The notes: generated by a model not told the origin, from the letters alone. A stretch of DNA of 64,000 nt from Apoderus coryli (GCA_911728435.2 OU452211.1:9344428-9408427), one strand, 5' to 3'. Numbered from the stretch's first letter, positions 23,470 through 35,136 are shown. Numbers and translations are program-made.

Positions 23470-23809
23470 AATAATTAAAACTTATTTGTATTTCTCATTA
23501 ATACCAAAATTATCGGCTTAATGTCTTTAAAGTCGTTTTCGTATTAACTGTTTTAGTAAAATTCGACAAATAGGGTATCATTAGAAAGACAATTTTGTGT
23601 CCTTTCAAATGATATGTCATTAGACCCCTCTTTCCATTTAAAATTTTAGGGTTGTTACTCACCCCCGCTAGGGGGTTAAAGGCGCAGATCGAAAAATATG
23701 TTTAAAATGTGTCCCCCTCAAAAGCAAAATCGACGTGTCCGAGCATTTTCGCATTCGACTACAAAAAAAAGAGAAAAGCTAGGTGCAAACTTTTCGTTGG
23801 ACCACCCTG
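23470..23809 (-). repeat. right terminal inverted repeat of DD41D element
   Basis: Reverse complement of 21723..22062 with one visible mismatch. Confidence 0.95.
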
Positions 23810-23811
23810 TA

Positions 23812-26033
23812 TATTTGTCTTCACCAAAGTACTTGAGAGAAACAACAATACATCAAAATAAATTATTAAATCTTCAATTTTATATGCATTAAAATAAACT
23901 TTTCCTGAGGTAATCCATCAACAATATGCTAAGACCATGTACCATAAAAATACACACATTTATCAAAAACGCGGCAATGTTATTATTTTACCACAAGACA
24001 ACATTTTTATATACAAGTAAGTACAGTGTACTCGTAAATTATCTCCTCCTGCTACTTTAGAGTTGCGCATATGTTATCTAGAGCAATTCTAAAGTCGGCC
24101 CTACCATATATATATTTAACTGCAATTCTATACTAATAAACTTTATTGTAACAAATAATTTTTGGAAATAATTCTTATAGCCTTCTATGAATCAATGAAA
24201 AAACAGTCATGACATTAAATCGTCTTTTCTAGATAGAACTAACTAAGAATGTTATGGCCTATTGTTATCTAAAAAAACGTAAAATATTTACTAAAAAGGG
24301 TTGCAGTAGCGTACATGGAGTTTTGTTTTCGGGGCAGTGCTGCGGTGCTTCAGAACATACCTAATTATAAAAAATAAAATTAATTAAGTCTAAAATATTG
24401 TTAGTCGACAAATTAAGTTGTTTTTATAACGGCAAAATTAACGCGCAATGTTTTACGGCCTGTAACTCTCCGCTGTAGGCGTCATGCAGTGGATGCCTGC
24501 ACAGCGAACGATTTTCCAAAAAAAATGGATTGAATTGGTGGATGCTGGCACGTGGCTCAATGTAACGATTTATAGGCATGTTGTGGCTGCACGGGAAGTA
24601 GCACAAAAACACACAGTTATTATTTAAGTAGGTACTAGATATAGCGAATCTCGCGCGGTCTTCTATACCGTGTTCTTGAATTTACTGCAGTTTATAACAT
24701 AGTGTCAAGCAGAAAGTACGCATCACACGGGAAATTTTGGTCTTTAGCATTAATATTTTAATGTTGCCATGTGTTTTACCTGTAAAAATATCGCCAAATG
24801 ACATGCATAATTAAACACAGTACCTTGACTTTCGTGAGTTATTTTTTTTTTTAATATCAATGGGAGAGTCGTTTGTATTTTAATTTTTACCGAATATTCA
24901 GCCGTCTGATGCACTTTTTTATTCTTTTTCTATATTTTTTGCAATAAAATCGTTGAATAAAAAGAAAAACTAAAGTAATTCTAAAAATTATTGCAACTTT
25001 ATTTTTCTTTTCTTGAATATTTGTTATAGATAATAATTGGTAACTTAAACATTAGGGAATATTATTCTAAATTAACGCGACACATTCTAATCAATTTTGA
25101 ACGATTTGAAAAATTGTAATAAGCTTATTTTTGGAAAAAATAAATAATTGCACCAGACAGATTGGTAAAAAACTCAAATGCAACCAACTTTCGCTTTTGA
25201 GATTTAAAAAATAAGGTTGGTTTTTGAAATTTTCTGGTTAAAATTGACAGATCAGGAAACAGTACTGCTCATATGTCATTTGGCATCATTTTTAAAGCAA
25301 AAACACATGGCGGAATTAAAAATTTAATGAAATGCTAAGAAAAAAAATCCCAAAAGTTGCGAACTTTTTGTGTGACACAGTAAAAAAGTTTTTTCTTTTT
25401 TGTGTTATTGCTATTGCTTACTGTTGGAATTAGTGTTTAATAATGTATTTTCGACCGCCATTAACAAGAGGACTGGCGGACCTTCTTGAGCATCTCATAA
25501 GCCACAAACTTCGGTATGCTTATTACTTATTTTATTAATTTATATAAAGGATTAGTAATAAAACAAAGGATTACAATATGAAGCATCTTTGTTGAATGTA
25601 AAAAAACTTAATTCATACCAAATTTCACTGTGATTTGAAAGTGGGTAACAGACTCTACTGACTGTATAAAAATAAACGGCAAAGCCCAACTGAGAAACAA
25701 TGGGCATGCCTAACACTTGTACTTGGTTGACATCAAATTTATATAATGTCATAAAGACGTAGAAAAGAAGTATTATTTAAATACATATACATGAAAATAT
25801 TATTCAAAAACAAGAATTTTACTTGAAAAATACCACAATTATTATGGTATCATGATAACGTTTTCACGCACGCTAGAAAAGTGTCAATTATAAAATTTTG
25901 AACCTTTAAGAGTTTGAAACACAATAAATTGTGTTGTTGTGTCTTTGATGTCCTTTGGTAAAATCCTTGATGCTATCAAATTTTTGTTTCGTTATAAAAT
26001 GGATTACCCTTAAACACCGTGCACCGTACACCG
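23812..26033. other. unassigned A/T-rich sequence
   Basis: A 12-bp perfect inverted repeat, GCCAAATGACAT (about 24793) and ATGTCATTTGGC (about 25274), brackets about 480 bp and could be the ends of a small element. The open frames at 24424..24612 and 25552..25752 (minus) are not recognised. Confidence 0.35.
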
Positions 26034-26153
26034 TTTTAAAAATTCTCGAAACTGGCTAAAGTTAGTTTACTTTTAAAAACACAATTTAAAGGCTGTTTAA
26101 ATACCGTATCCAAGATTCCAATGCTATCCCATTCTTATATTGTACACAGTCTA
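26034..26153. mobile_element. palindromic foldback family, fragment (copy 3)
   Basis: Matches the right end of copy 1: ATTCTCGAAACTGGCTAAAG, then GATTCCAATGCTATCCCATT and a TACACAGTCTATA end. An internal deletion removes about 45 bp relative to copy 1. Only the terminal ~165 bp of one arm is represented. Confidence 0.75.
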
Positions 26154-26267
26154 TAGATTTATTTTTGCTTAAAAAGTTGTTGTTAGCTTCTTGAATGTAG
26201 TAAAAGGAAAAATCTTATTATTTTTTATTGCAAATAATTAAAAAAAATTAAAATAAGGTGTCAAAAT

Positions 26268-26766
26268 GACGACCCCCAAATGCGTTATATAAATTGACCA
26301 TTCGACGATTTGAATCTCGCACCCCTTGGAAGAGAGGTTGCCATCACTCTTCCTAATACTTCTTCTTGGGTGTCTACAGGAGTTTCATATACCAACGACT
26401 TCATGTATCCCCAGAAGAAAAATTCAATGCGGTTAAATTGGGACTTCGCGGTGGCCTCCTAACAGGTCTACCCCTTCCGATCCATCACGCAGGAAATTGT
26501 TGGTTTAGGTGATTTTGTACAGTACCGACAAGATATTACGGTGCGCCGTCATGTTGGAACTACATTCTAGCTCGTATACCTATAGGAACGTGTGCATTAT
26601 CCAATAGCTGAGGAAGTTCGCCTTCCACAAAATGTAAGTAGTCGTCAACACATGTTAATGACACATGCTTTGTGAGGAATGTGATCATGCCATAGATGGC
26701 TATTGCGGCTGTTGAAGCAGCCGTCTTTGATGAAACAAGCATCATCGCAGCAAACACCATTGGCAA
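26268..26766 (-). pseudogene. DD41D-type mariner transposase C-terminal remnant
   Basis: The minus frame reads YLHFVEGELPQLLDNAHVPI, then FQHDGAP with the second catalytic aspartate. It continues QQFPA, WIGRGRP and PPRSPNLTALNF. Spacing from the aspartate to the third catalytic position is 42 residues, the same as in the intact 22.3-kb element, but that position reads Asn (ALN). Stops interrupt GAP-YL and FPA-WIG and others follow. The C-terminus reads QGVRDSNRRMVNLYNAFGGR. Upstream of 26766 the similarity is lost. It is an old relative from a different subfamily, because the nucleotide sequence differs. Confidence 0.85.
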
Positions 26767-27280
26767 AAATGTACCCGTATACGCCCCTACCTGGCTACAC
26801 CACTGGTAGTGACTTCTTTAAGTTTGTTTATAATTTTTCATATCCGGTACTTTATTACACAATGTATTAAAAATTAGCAAGTACGTAAACGACAAACTTA
26901 CTTTTAACAAAATAAAATGCAGTACTTAATGCCTGTAGTTACAGTCGTGACTAAGGCGGACTGGGCTTGAGCACTACTTGAGATGAGAAATGCTTACTAT
27001 AGAGAACTCTGGCCCAGACAGCTGTAAACCGTGCATGCGTTCTGCGTTCTTTAGGGTGTACTCCAGTAGCAATGCTTGAGACATGACGGATGTCAGTTTT
27101 TTTTTATCTTAGAATATGTCACTGCCTTGTCAACAACATTTCATTACGAAAATAACTAGAATTGTCATTAAAAAACCGCTTGTTACTAAAGAGAGTTTGC
27201 TCAAGTTTATTTGCCTCGTCGAGAATGCACGAAAATTGCACTATAGTATATACGGAATCTCAAGTATTGAGTATCGCAAA
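26767..27280. other. unassigned sequence
   Basis: Overlapping frames at 27116-27356 are not recognised. The right part probably belongs to the element ending at 27345. Confidence 0.35.
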
Positions 27281-27345
27281 AGTTGTTCACCACAATGTCC
27301 CCCATAACTTCATTAAGTTTGGCACAAACTTTTTGGAAAACCCTG
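27281..27345 (-). repeat. solo mariner-like element end
   Basis: Read on the minus strand from TA at 27346-27347: CAGGGTTTTCCAAAAAGTTT, then GTGCCAAACTTAATG and GGGACATTGTGGTGAACAAC. The same blocks occur at 30254..30330, so both are ends of one family. No opposite end was found here. Confidence 0.65.
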
Positions 27346-27347
27346 TA

Positions 27348-27781
27348 TATTTATAAATCGTAAAATCTGTAATTTTTCAATATACAGTTTTTAGAAATTT
27401 AAACAACATAATATATATTCATACATCCATCGATTGGACTCGACCGCACATTCCCTGCATGAAATAAAAAATAACAAAATTAAAATGTGTGTTTTTCATA
27501 TATTGTCCACAAAAATTTAATATTTTAAAATATTTATAGGCGCCATCAAAAACGGATTTGTCCCAAACATTTTTAATTATTTTTTTGTGCAAAGCCTAGT
27601 ACGTAATAATTACATTGTATCTTATTTTGGTATGGTTTTCGACGTAATAATAGGTATATCTTCAGGGTTCCAAAATCCCTATTATATTTTTTGGTCAATA
27701 AAAATATTGATACTGTCAAAAAAACAGATACGATGTACCAGCATAAATTACAATGTTCTCAAGTTATAGTATTGCTAAAAT
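27348..27781. other. unassigned A/T-rich sequence
   Basis: Nothing recognised. Confidence 0.4.
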
Positions 27782-28085
27782 TTATTTCTTAAACTCTTTG
27801 AAAAATAACATGATTTTCAATAAGTAATTAACGAGGCTACTCTTTAACATAATCACTCGTCCAATCGTGGCTCTAACTATCTTATGCCACTGACATAAAA
27901 TTCTTATCGATCCTGTCGGAGCCAAGATTGGACTAAACCGATCGAAGTCTGATGGGGCAAAATCTAGGCTATAATGAGCGTGAGAAAGAATATCCCAGCC
28001 AAGATTTCCAATGCATTCTTGAGGTATCTGTGCTGTATGTGGTACTGCATTTTCATGAAGCAAAATTACACCTTTTAGTCAGAAA
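27782..28085 (-). pseudogene. mariner transposase C-terminal remnant
   Basis: The minus strand reads KGVILLHENAVPHTAQIPQE, then CIGNLGWDILSHAHYSLDFA and PSDFDRF. These are the blocks around the second (HDNA-PH) and third (SPDLAPSD) catalytic aspartates. In this copy the second is Glu (HEN) and the third is kept (APSD). The C-terminal extension loses similarity. The N-terminal half is absent; weak traces may extend to about 28130. Confidence 0.85.
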
Positions 28086-29170
28086 TGCAGGACAACGCCG
28101 ACGCTTAGTGCGAATGGCAGGATTCACTGATTAGACGCTTCACTCGTAAGTTATTGTGGCATTTATCTCGCTCAAGTTCTCTTGTATTGCAGCTTATTGT
28201 GAATGAGCGAGATTCAAGGGAAGAAGTTGCAACCTTGACCGATGGTCCACTTTGGTGCTCATCACCGACACTTTCGCTACCACTCCTAAACTGTTCTACA
28301 CACTTGTACTCGTAATTATTGTTCTAACGATTTAAACAATTGTTTTTAATGATATGGTTAGATGTGAGTACAAGGATGCCAACATGATTCATACAATTTC
28401 TTTCGTTAATTACTGCATGGCCCTTTGTAATGAATTCATCATTATGCATCAAGTCCAAGCAAAACTCTATGCAGGCGGATTAAAAAAAAATACGGCTCAA
28501 GGTCATACCTACCTTGGTTTGAGGCACTGGAGGGATTTTATTGGTCGATGTTGATTGTTGGAGAAAACATTAATTTCAAATATTGTAGTAGGTATATGAG
28601 TTGATTTCGTTCCATGTTGATCGATTATTTTTTAATGCGACTCTCGCATGCAGTTGACACATCAACTCAAAATATAAAGAACACTAATAACATAAGACGA
28701 TAGAGGTATTATTAAGCTATTGTTTTTTTTTAACATAAATCTAAATTAATTTTACCCTTAATTTCGACATACCTTTACACGATTACTGGCCATGCTAGAC
28801 GAAAATTAAGATAAAAGTTTTCAACTATTAGTAAAAGATTTATTTATTTACTTGATATGTTATAACAAAAATAAATTAAGTCTCAACACGAACAAAACGA
28901 ACACCTGATCTACATTATAATTTTTTTTTCATTCATGCATTCAAAAGTTATAGTCATAAATTATGTATTCATAAGGGAACGACTTACTACTTGGTCGGTT
29001 GTTTCGTTTTCATTGTTTTAGTATTCTTATGAATACACTTGTTTAAATAAATAAATATATTTGAAAAAGAACGTGAGTAATTTTAAAATTATTTATAAAC
29101 ATCTCAATAAATTATTGAAATACTCCTTTGTTCGTTTTTCTAATGTACCTATTCAATAATATCTCAGTTA
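28086..29170. other. unassigned sequence
   Basis: The plus frame at 28354..28554 is unassigned. No element ends seen. Confidence 0.35.
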
Positions 29171-30251
29171 GCGGTAGGAGTTACAATATCGGTTAAATTA
29201 GAGAAAAGTTGTACAATTTAAACATCTTTCAAATGGTGTTTTCAAAAGTAAAGTAACTTTAGCCGTTTTCGAGAATTTTTGAGAACACGATTTTTTGCGG
29301 TTTTAGTTTTTATTTATTTCTGACATTTTTACAGATATAAAAAAATTAAAAGCACCTTCTTATTGTTACTTTTTGAGGAGAATAAGATAGTGTTTACAAA
29401 TTGTCACTATGACGTTTCGTTTTTGAAAAACCAGTCATCAACTTGTTTTTTTAAATATAGCCCTGAATTTTTTATTGTTAAATTTAATGCCATTTTCAGT
29501 TCAAAAATAGGTGGTATATCACATGTATTGGTTTAAACAAGCTTCTAGTGTTTTTAGCTGTTATTTAAAATTATTCAAAAAAAATCACCATAGCATAAAA
29601 CATTCATCTGAGAGAGGCGTTTTATTAATAACTTCAAAAACCACAAAAATTTCAACTAAATTTAAAAAAACCACGTACAGAATAAAATGTTGTACTCCGA
29701 CAGAAATGAATTGTCAAATAATAATAAATAATTATGATTAACGACGAAATAATGTTTTTGCAAAACCTACTACTCTGCATTCACTCAGTTAAGTGCCAAA
29801 CTATGGCGATTTTTCAGCTAATACCACTGAAAACTTGTTTAAACCATTACATGTGAAATACCACATATTTTTGAATTGAAAATGGCTTTAAATACCAATA
29901 AAAAATCCAGGACCGAATTGAAAAAATCCAAGTTGATGACGGTTTTTCAAAAACGAAACGTCGTAGTGAAAATTTGTAGACGCCATCTTTTTGTCCTCAA
30001 AAAGTAACAATCAGAAAGTTGTTTTAATTTTTTTATATTTGTAAAAATGTCAGAAATAAATAAAAACTAAAATCGCGAAAAATTGTTCTTTCAAAAATTC
30101 ACGAAAACGGCTAAAGTTAGTTTAATTTTGTAAAACACCATTTAAAAAGTGTTTAAATTGTACAAGTTTTCTCTAATTTATCCGACATTGTAACTCCTAC
30201 TGTTTCCAAGGTTCCAATGCTATCCCATTCTTAACTTGGACACAGTGTATA
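29171..30251. mobile_element. 1.1-kb palindromic foldback element, copy 2
   Basis: Matches 5969..7078 along its length, including GGTAGGAGTTACAATATCGG at the left and CCAATGCTATCCCATTCTTA then ACTTGGACACAGTG at the right. The first ~50 bp of the left arm are missing. The right end reaches its TA and directly abuts the next element. The two arms still pair with each other over most of the length. Short frames inside are shadows. Confidence 0.8.
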
Positions 30252-30253
30252 TA

Positions 30254-30440
30254 CAGGGTGTTCTAAAAGGTTTGTGCGAAAATTAAGGCGGTTAAGAGGG
30301 GCATTGTGGCGAACAACTTTCGCATAGAGACCCCTTTAATCTAAAATGAGCCGTTTTGGCTCAGATGAATTTTAAAAAGTTTTTATGTTTTGTCCAGATC
30401 CCAACTAGCATGGACATGATATATTATTATTATTATAAGG
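30254..30440 (+). repeat. solo mariner-like element end
   Basis: From TA at 30252-30253 the sequence reads CAGGGTGTTCTAAAAGGTTT, then GGGGCATTGTGGCGAACAAC, like 27281..27345 in reverse. The similarity covers about 75 bp. What follows up to 30440 is unassigned element sequence. Confidence 0.6.
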
Positions 30441-30486
30441 GTGGTGTCCGTGTTTATGATTTCTTCTATTCCCTCTAAATAATTAA

Positions 30487-30850
30487 ATATTACTCAAGGC
30501 CCTCAAAATAAGCGTTTGTTTCAACGATGATCTCTTCATTCGACCCGAATGTCCTTCCACCCATCCATTTCTTCAGGGTTGCAAACAGGAATAACTCGGA
30601 GGAAGCGAAATCTGGTGGACGAGGTAGCAGTTCGTAGCCCAATTGGTGCATTTTTGCAAAATAATGCATTGATGAAAAAACACTTTTTTCGTCACACTGG
30701 TTTGTGCTTCCAAACAGTGTTAAATCTGTCAAACGCCGGTGTTCGTTTTACCCTATTCAAGTTTGGATGGTTTAGATTGTGGCTGAACATCCCCCTTTGA
30801 AATGTTCACACGGTTGTGTTTATGGTCGATAGTGCGCAATTGTGGTACCC
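30487..30850 (-). pseudogene. mariner transposase remnant
   Basis: The minus strand reads GYELLPRPPDFASSELFLFA, then LKKWMGGRTFGSNEEIIVET and NAYFEGLE, the C-terminal part of a mariner transposase. The third catalytic aspartate is Glu (ASSE) and the preceding YSPDL is partly deleted. Upstream noncoding-looking sequence (CCTTTGAAATGTTCACACGG at about 30794) matches 60195 onwards, so this copy and 59657..60275 are the same family. A large internal deletion joins the C-terminus to N-terminal sequence. Confidence 0.8.
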
Positions 30851-31812
30851 ATAAATATTCCTTTCAAATTTGGTGGTCAAAATATGTTTTACTTTCTGTA
30901 AAATATCTGCAGAAATTTACATTTAAGCAAAAGCTGCAGTTATTTAGGGGGTAATTTATTAGGATGTGATCTATCTCTTTGTCTTTATTCGTTGGTTAGA
31001 ACTTATGTAATTTTGTCGACGGCGCCGGCGCCAGCTGAGGAGTTGTTTAATTTTTGAGGAGTTGCTGTAATTAAAACAATATATTTTGAGCAGTGGCGTA
31101 AAAAATGGGAAGATAAAAGTTGGTACTCACCCCAATAACGCACCACTTGTTAATTTCTTTTTAAAGATCCATTTTGTCAAAATGTTACTATTTTAAAAAA
31201 CATAATTAGCTACCAAATTTGAAAGGAATATTTAAAGCCGATTTTGATATATAGTAAATTTTCAATTATTCTAAATTTAAAGATTTGACGCAACTATAAG
31301 TACTTTAAGGCTTCCTGTCCCTATATCAAAATTCATCAATTACCGTCGAATATCCTGTACCCAGTATAAAGGTCATCTAAAACGAGAATGAAATAACAAT
31401 TTGTGTCAAGGGACATGAATCCGCTATATTACTGAAAATGATGCCGCGATCAGTGGAACGACAAAACTTAATGCTCTCAAGGCTCGCAACTCGTCATCTT
31501 CTCTATACGATTCATGTACAAGTTTCCCTAAATCACTAATATTTCGAATTTTCTGATAGTACTGAGATATATTTTGTTTAGAAGCTTAAAACACAGAAAT
31601 CCATCGGATTTAGGTCATCAAATTATGGAGCTACTTTTCTTGTAGTCACTCTCGAACATCCAACGAATGATGCGACTGAACTCATCATGCATGCTTCTAG
31701 AGTTTGTCTACGATGTTGGAGAGGAACATTTTCTAAGAAAAAAGATACAGTTTGGCTTCAAATGTCTACGTAGTTCGTAGTTAAGATTTTCTAATAATTC
31801 AAACGAACCAGC
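30851..31812. other. unassigned sequence
   Basis: Includes a GC-rich perfect palindrome GGCGCCGGCGCC at 31021-31032. Nothing coding recognised. Confidence 0.35.
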
Positions 31813-32090
31813 TTAGCGTAGTTTCGTTGATAACTCTTGTGGGGATCTTAAAAACGCACCACTATTATCCGCAAATGTACGTTTATCAGTAAAAATAATT
31901 TTGCTTATGAATAAGGGATATTCATGTATAATCCAGCGACAAAACTCCACGCGACTGAGTAAATCTCCAGGGAGTGTAGTTGTTTTCTTGATAATTTTCA
32001 AAACTCGTTATAGTTTTCCATATGTAAACAGATCGATGCGGTATAAGATCCTCATCAAAGACTCTCAAATATTGCGAAAGGCTCTGTTAT
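31813..32090 (-). pseudogene. Tc1/mariner-like transposase fragment
   Basis: The minus frame reads LLSRVEFCRWIIHEYPLFIS followed by KIIFTDKRTF. This is the segment before and at the first catalytic aspartate of mariner-like transposases (R-EFCRW then FTDEA-F). The usual Glu after the Asp is Lys. Weak similarity (EDLIPHRSVYIW) extends upstream in another frame to about 32090. The other two acidic blocks are absent. Confidence 0.65.
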
Positions 32091-32689
32091 ACTAAACCAT
32101 ATAAAAGAACGCCGAGACTCTTTGACGTTTATGTAATTTATTATCAATACGATTTGAATTTAATTCTATTAATTCTAATAGAATAACAAAGCAGAAAACG
32201 TATAACAACTAGGGTTTCGCTCAATAGGAAATAAAATAATTTAAAATTATCCTTTTGATTACGTATAGATAAAAACTGACTGAGACCTTATAAAAAGTAC
32301 ACGCTTTGTCTAATCCATTGTGTTGTTGTGGCCTACATTGTCATGACTTTCATTTCAAATTGTTTATCAGTGGGAACATATTATTTAATTAAGTGCTTTG
32401 TAGAAAGAAAAATTGGACTAATCTCTTTTTCTTTGTTCTTAATTGAAGGAGATTTTTGTATACAGGGTAAGAGCAGAAAACACAACTACCTTGAAATACG
32501 AGGACCGGGTCATATAACCACGACAGTTCCTTCTCTCATTTTAGCGTAGATATACAACCTTAGGTTCATCATTTCCTTGGTTTTTACTTTGTCAATTATT
32601 GTTGCATTCTTCACTTCAATTTTATAGATCATTATTGAACACGGATTGCATTGTAAAAGTTAAAATTGACGAAACAAATTGAATAATTT
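32091..32689. other. unassigned sequence with one TA-CAGGGT end
   Basis: TACAGGGTAAGAGC at 32461 could be the left end of the element whose HTH lies at 32700..32930 and whose CACCCTGTA end lies at 33402-33410. The two ends share only CAGGGT, so the pairing is weak. Confidence 0.3.
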
Positions 32690-32699
32690 AGGCGAATTG

Positions 32700-32930
32700 A
32701 AATCTTAAATATGATAGGATGTGGTGCTCGAGCTAGCACTCAAAATGATGTTGCAAAATGTGTAATACCTAATATCCTTCCTGCCACTACCGTAAGCAGA
32801 ATTAAAAAGAAATTTAGAGAAGTGAATTTCCTAGAGCTGGTCGACCTCCAATTTCTCAGAATAGGCAATTAAACGTCGTTTTGTTGCTTGAAAACAATCT
32901 TCATAATTATCCTTGAGAATGATTTTAAAA
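32700..32930 (+). pseudogene. Tc1/mariner transposase DNA-binding fragment
   Basis: The frame reads TQNDVAKCVIPNILPATTVS and RIKKKFREV, a first helix-turn-helix. After a frameshift it reads FPRAGRPPISQNRQLNVVLL, which contains the GRP-type linker, and LENNLHNYP, the start of the second helix-turn-helix. No catalytic block follows before the CACCCTG-TA end at 33408, so this is an internally deleted copy. The arrangement resembles insect mariner-like elements of the same broad group as the intact element. Confidence 0.65.
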
Positions 32931-33738
32931 AACAGATATGTCAGGGATATACACGCAACTCATTCATTGGAGGTCTGCGAATAAGTTAAAAAATTGTGAT
33001 ATAAGACTTTGACGGGTAGTTCGATTTAAATGAGTGAAATCAGATATTGTGTGACTTCCGATTATATCGGAAATAGCCACACTAAGTCGCTAATTTTAAA
33101 TGCGATGGTATGTTTTTTGTTACCAAATAAAATTCAATTTAATAAAAGACGAAAAATATTATTAACTTCTGGCTATAGCTGAAGTGGTTTTAAAGAAATT
33201 TGAAGTTAAAGTAAAAATAGATTTGCTGGACCAGTGGTAATCGGCAGACAATGTAAAGCAAATTTCCAACAGCTTATTGTAACACGAGATACTGAATGAC
33301 AACAACACGTATGTGGCGACATCTTGGTGTCATTTTACATAATGTTGAATAATGACATTCTCATTCGAAAGACTTCGGTTAAATGCTTATCTCAAATAGA
33401 GCACCCTGTATTTTAGTACAGTATTTAATCCAGAATTAAGTTCTATAATGAACTGTATAGATATTTGCTGTATTTTGATGATATATTTTTAATGATTGTG
33501 GGACAAGAAGAAGAAAAAAGTACTTAATATTGAATTTGGCATAGAAATATGTCAAAATGTGGTTTATCGGATTCACTTCATCTTCTGTTAGTGATTTGGA
33601 AATGTTTTCCACCAAACCGTATAAAGTTGCTTTGGATTAAAATATTTAATATGACATATCAATGTTACAATCATTCTGTATTTTCGCTAGAGAATCACAA
33701 GCAATTAAACTTCTGGATAAATCCTTGTCAAATATACA
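32931..33738. other. unassigned sequence with one element end
   Basis: GAGCACCCTG followed by TA (33409-33410) looks like a right mariner-type terminus. The frame at 33549..33809 is unassigned. Confidence 0.35.
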
Positions 33739-34060
33739 TTAGCGAACGGTTCGCTGAAACTGAATCTGAACGTATTGCGGTGCCTCATATACCAGCCAAA
33801 CTGGTCTGAATGATGAAATGGGTGATTTAAGTTTATTGGACTTGGAATTTTTGAATAAAATCTTGTGTTCTGCTTCTACATAAAGTTCGGCAAGTCCTGA
33901 GATTATATTCCGATGGCAGACCCATCTGTCATGTCCCTTTAAGCGAGTCTTTTCTAGCTGTTTCTCCAATATACTTTTACCACATGAGCATGGTACCCTA
34001 TATACACCAGACTCTTTATTGGTGTGCTTATTTATGAACAATAAAGGATCGTATCCTCGT
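33739..34060 (-). pseudogene. Penelope-like element GIY-YIG endonuclease fragment
   Basis: The minus frame reads ESGVYRVPCSCGKSILEKQL, then EKTRLKGHDRW and GLAELYVEAEHKILFKNSK. This is the pattern of the GIY-YIG endonuclease at the C-terminus of PLE proteins (GVYR-PC-CGK, TRLKEH, A-H-EHKI-F). The YIG part is replaced by SIL and the TR segment is shifted, so the nuclease is probably dead. The reverse transcriptase that should precede it is not adjacent; a PLE RT scrap lies at 60350. Confidence 0.8.
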
Positions 34061-34617
34061 CTGAATATTTATCTTCTTTTTTATGTAGAGTTGCCCGTAA
34101 ACTTGTAATAAACAGGTTGCGTGAGTATCCCTGAATAAAATATAATCAAGGCCCAATCTCGCAACCACAGAAAACTAAATTTGTTAGTTAAAGCTTGCCT
34201 ATAATCAGAGTAGATAGTTTTTCTAACTTTCATATGATATTTCACGACAATTCGTTCTTCCATCACCACACCATACTGATATGTTTCGAAAGTTTCCCGC
34301 TACACAGCTGTCACTCGTTTCCTATTTATTTAACTAAAAAATACGTAATCTTTGCTAGACTATTAACGCCAATGTATTTTTAAAACCACATTGACAAACC
34401 AAACTAAAGAAGCAACTTTACTTTTTTTATTATTAATTCTTTTTAAGATCTAAACAGAAACGAGTCACTTAATAGAGTTAAGTTTCTAAAACTTTTTCAG
34501 ACGTGATCTCTTTTAAAAACTTTTTTTTTTAACTTTCCAGAAACGGCAAACTCAACTAAATAACAGAATTAAGTAAATTGATTTTTAAACTTTGTGGTTG
34601 CGAAAAAGCAAAGTTAT
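34061..34617. other. unassigned sequence
   Basis: Overlapping frames at 34081-34383 are not recognised. They might be degraded PLE sequence upstream of the endonuclease, but I see no motif. Confidence 0.3.
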
Positions 34618-34709
34618 AATTCATAAGAAAGGAATAAAGGTCGAAACTATACGATATAAGTTCAATAGATTAGTTTTTAGTACTCCATGAGTACTAAAAA
34701 CTAAAACAA

Positions 34710-34752
34710 GCAAACATGTTTCGAGGCTACGACCTTCATCATCAGTGGTTAC
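34710..34752 (-). ncRNA. hammerhead-ribozyme-like motif
   Basis: The minus strand has CTGATGA (34745-34739), GAAAC and ATGTT, with a GUU triplet before the expected cleavage point. Stem II (GAAGGT/AGCCTC) pairs at only four of six positions. Stem I AACCA/TGCTT has one mismatch. Confidence 0.4.
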
Positions 34753-35089
34753 GTACAAAGGTGTATCGAAAAGCTGTATGCACTGCGTAAAAATATTCTA
34801 ATATTCTAGTGAAGTCATTTCGAGGAAAAGTACCTATTAAAATTTTTAAAACTTAACGACAAACCTGAATAAATACCCACAACATAATTATTGGTTTTTA
34901 TTTATCTTTTTGCATTTCAAAACTATTGAACGCAATTAAAAACGTCGAACGTGTGTTGCTGAATTATCAAAACGGTCCCATTTTGTCATTAAGTTTTAAA
35001 AATTTTAATACATTTTTCCTCGAAATGATTTTAATACATACTAGAATATTTTTAAATAATGCATACATATTTTAGATAACCCTTTGTAC

Positions 35090-35136
35090 GTAACCACTGA
35101 TGATGAAGCTCGTAGCTTCGAAACATATTTGGTTGT
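35090..35136 (+). ncRNA. hammerhead-ribozyme-like motif, best preserved
   Basis: AACCA (35092-35096) precedes CTGATGA (35097-35103). Stem II is GAAGCT CGT AGCTTC, six perfect pairs. GAAAC follows at 35120-35124, and TGGTT (35130-35134) is complementary to AACCA, forming stem I. Deviations are one extra U before stem II and a C-A mismatch in the very short stem III. Hammerheads of this open-stem-I layout are known from Penelope-like elements. Confidence 0.5.

Larger units (their letters stand above)
21723..23809 (+). mobile_element. apparently complete DD41D mariner (rosa/Visitor-type) element
   Basis: The element starts CAGGGTGGTCCAACG and ends with its complement. It is flanked by TA at 21721-21722 and 23810-23811, the Tc1/mariner target duplication. 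The terminal inverted repeats are 340 bp (21723..22062 and 23470..23809) and by eye differ at one position (T21845 versus C on the other arm). Weaker similarity continues about 30 bp further inward. It encloses one intact transposase gene. Near-identical arms plus an open frame indicate recent insertion. Confidence 0.95.

Noticed and set aside
24424..24612. Minus open frame as a host exon
   Set aside because: No domain, no splice context and no better than chance length.
31021..31032. GGCGCCGGCGCC palindrome as a regulatory site
   Set aside because: A single short GC palindrome without context; no function can be supported.
32463..33408. Complete element bounded by CAGGGT and ACCCTG
   Set aside because: The two ends share only six bases, so they need not belong together.
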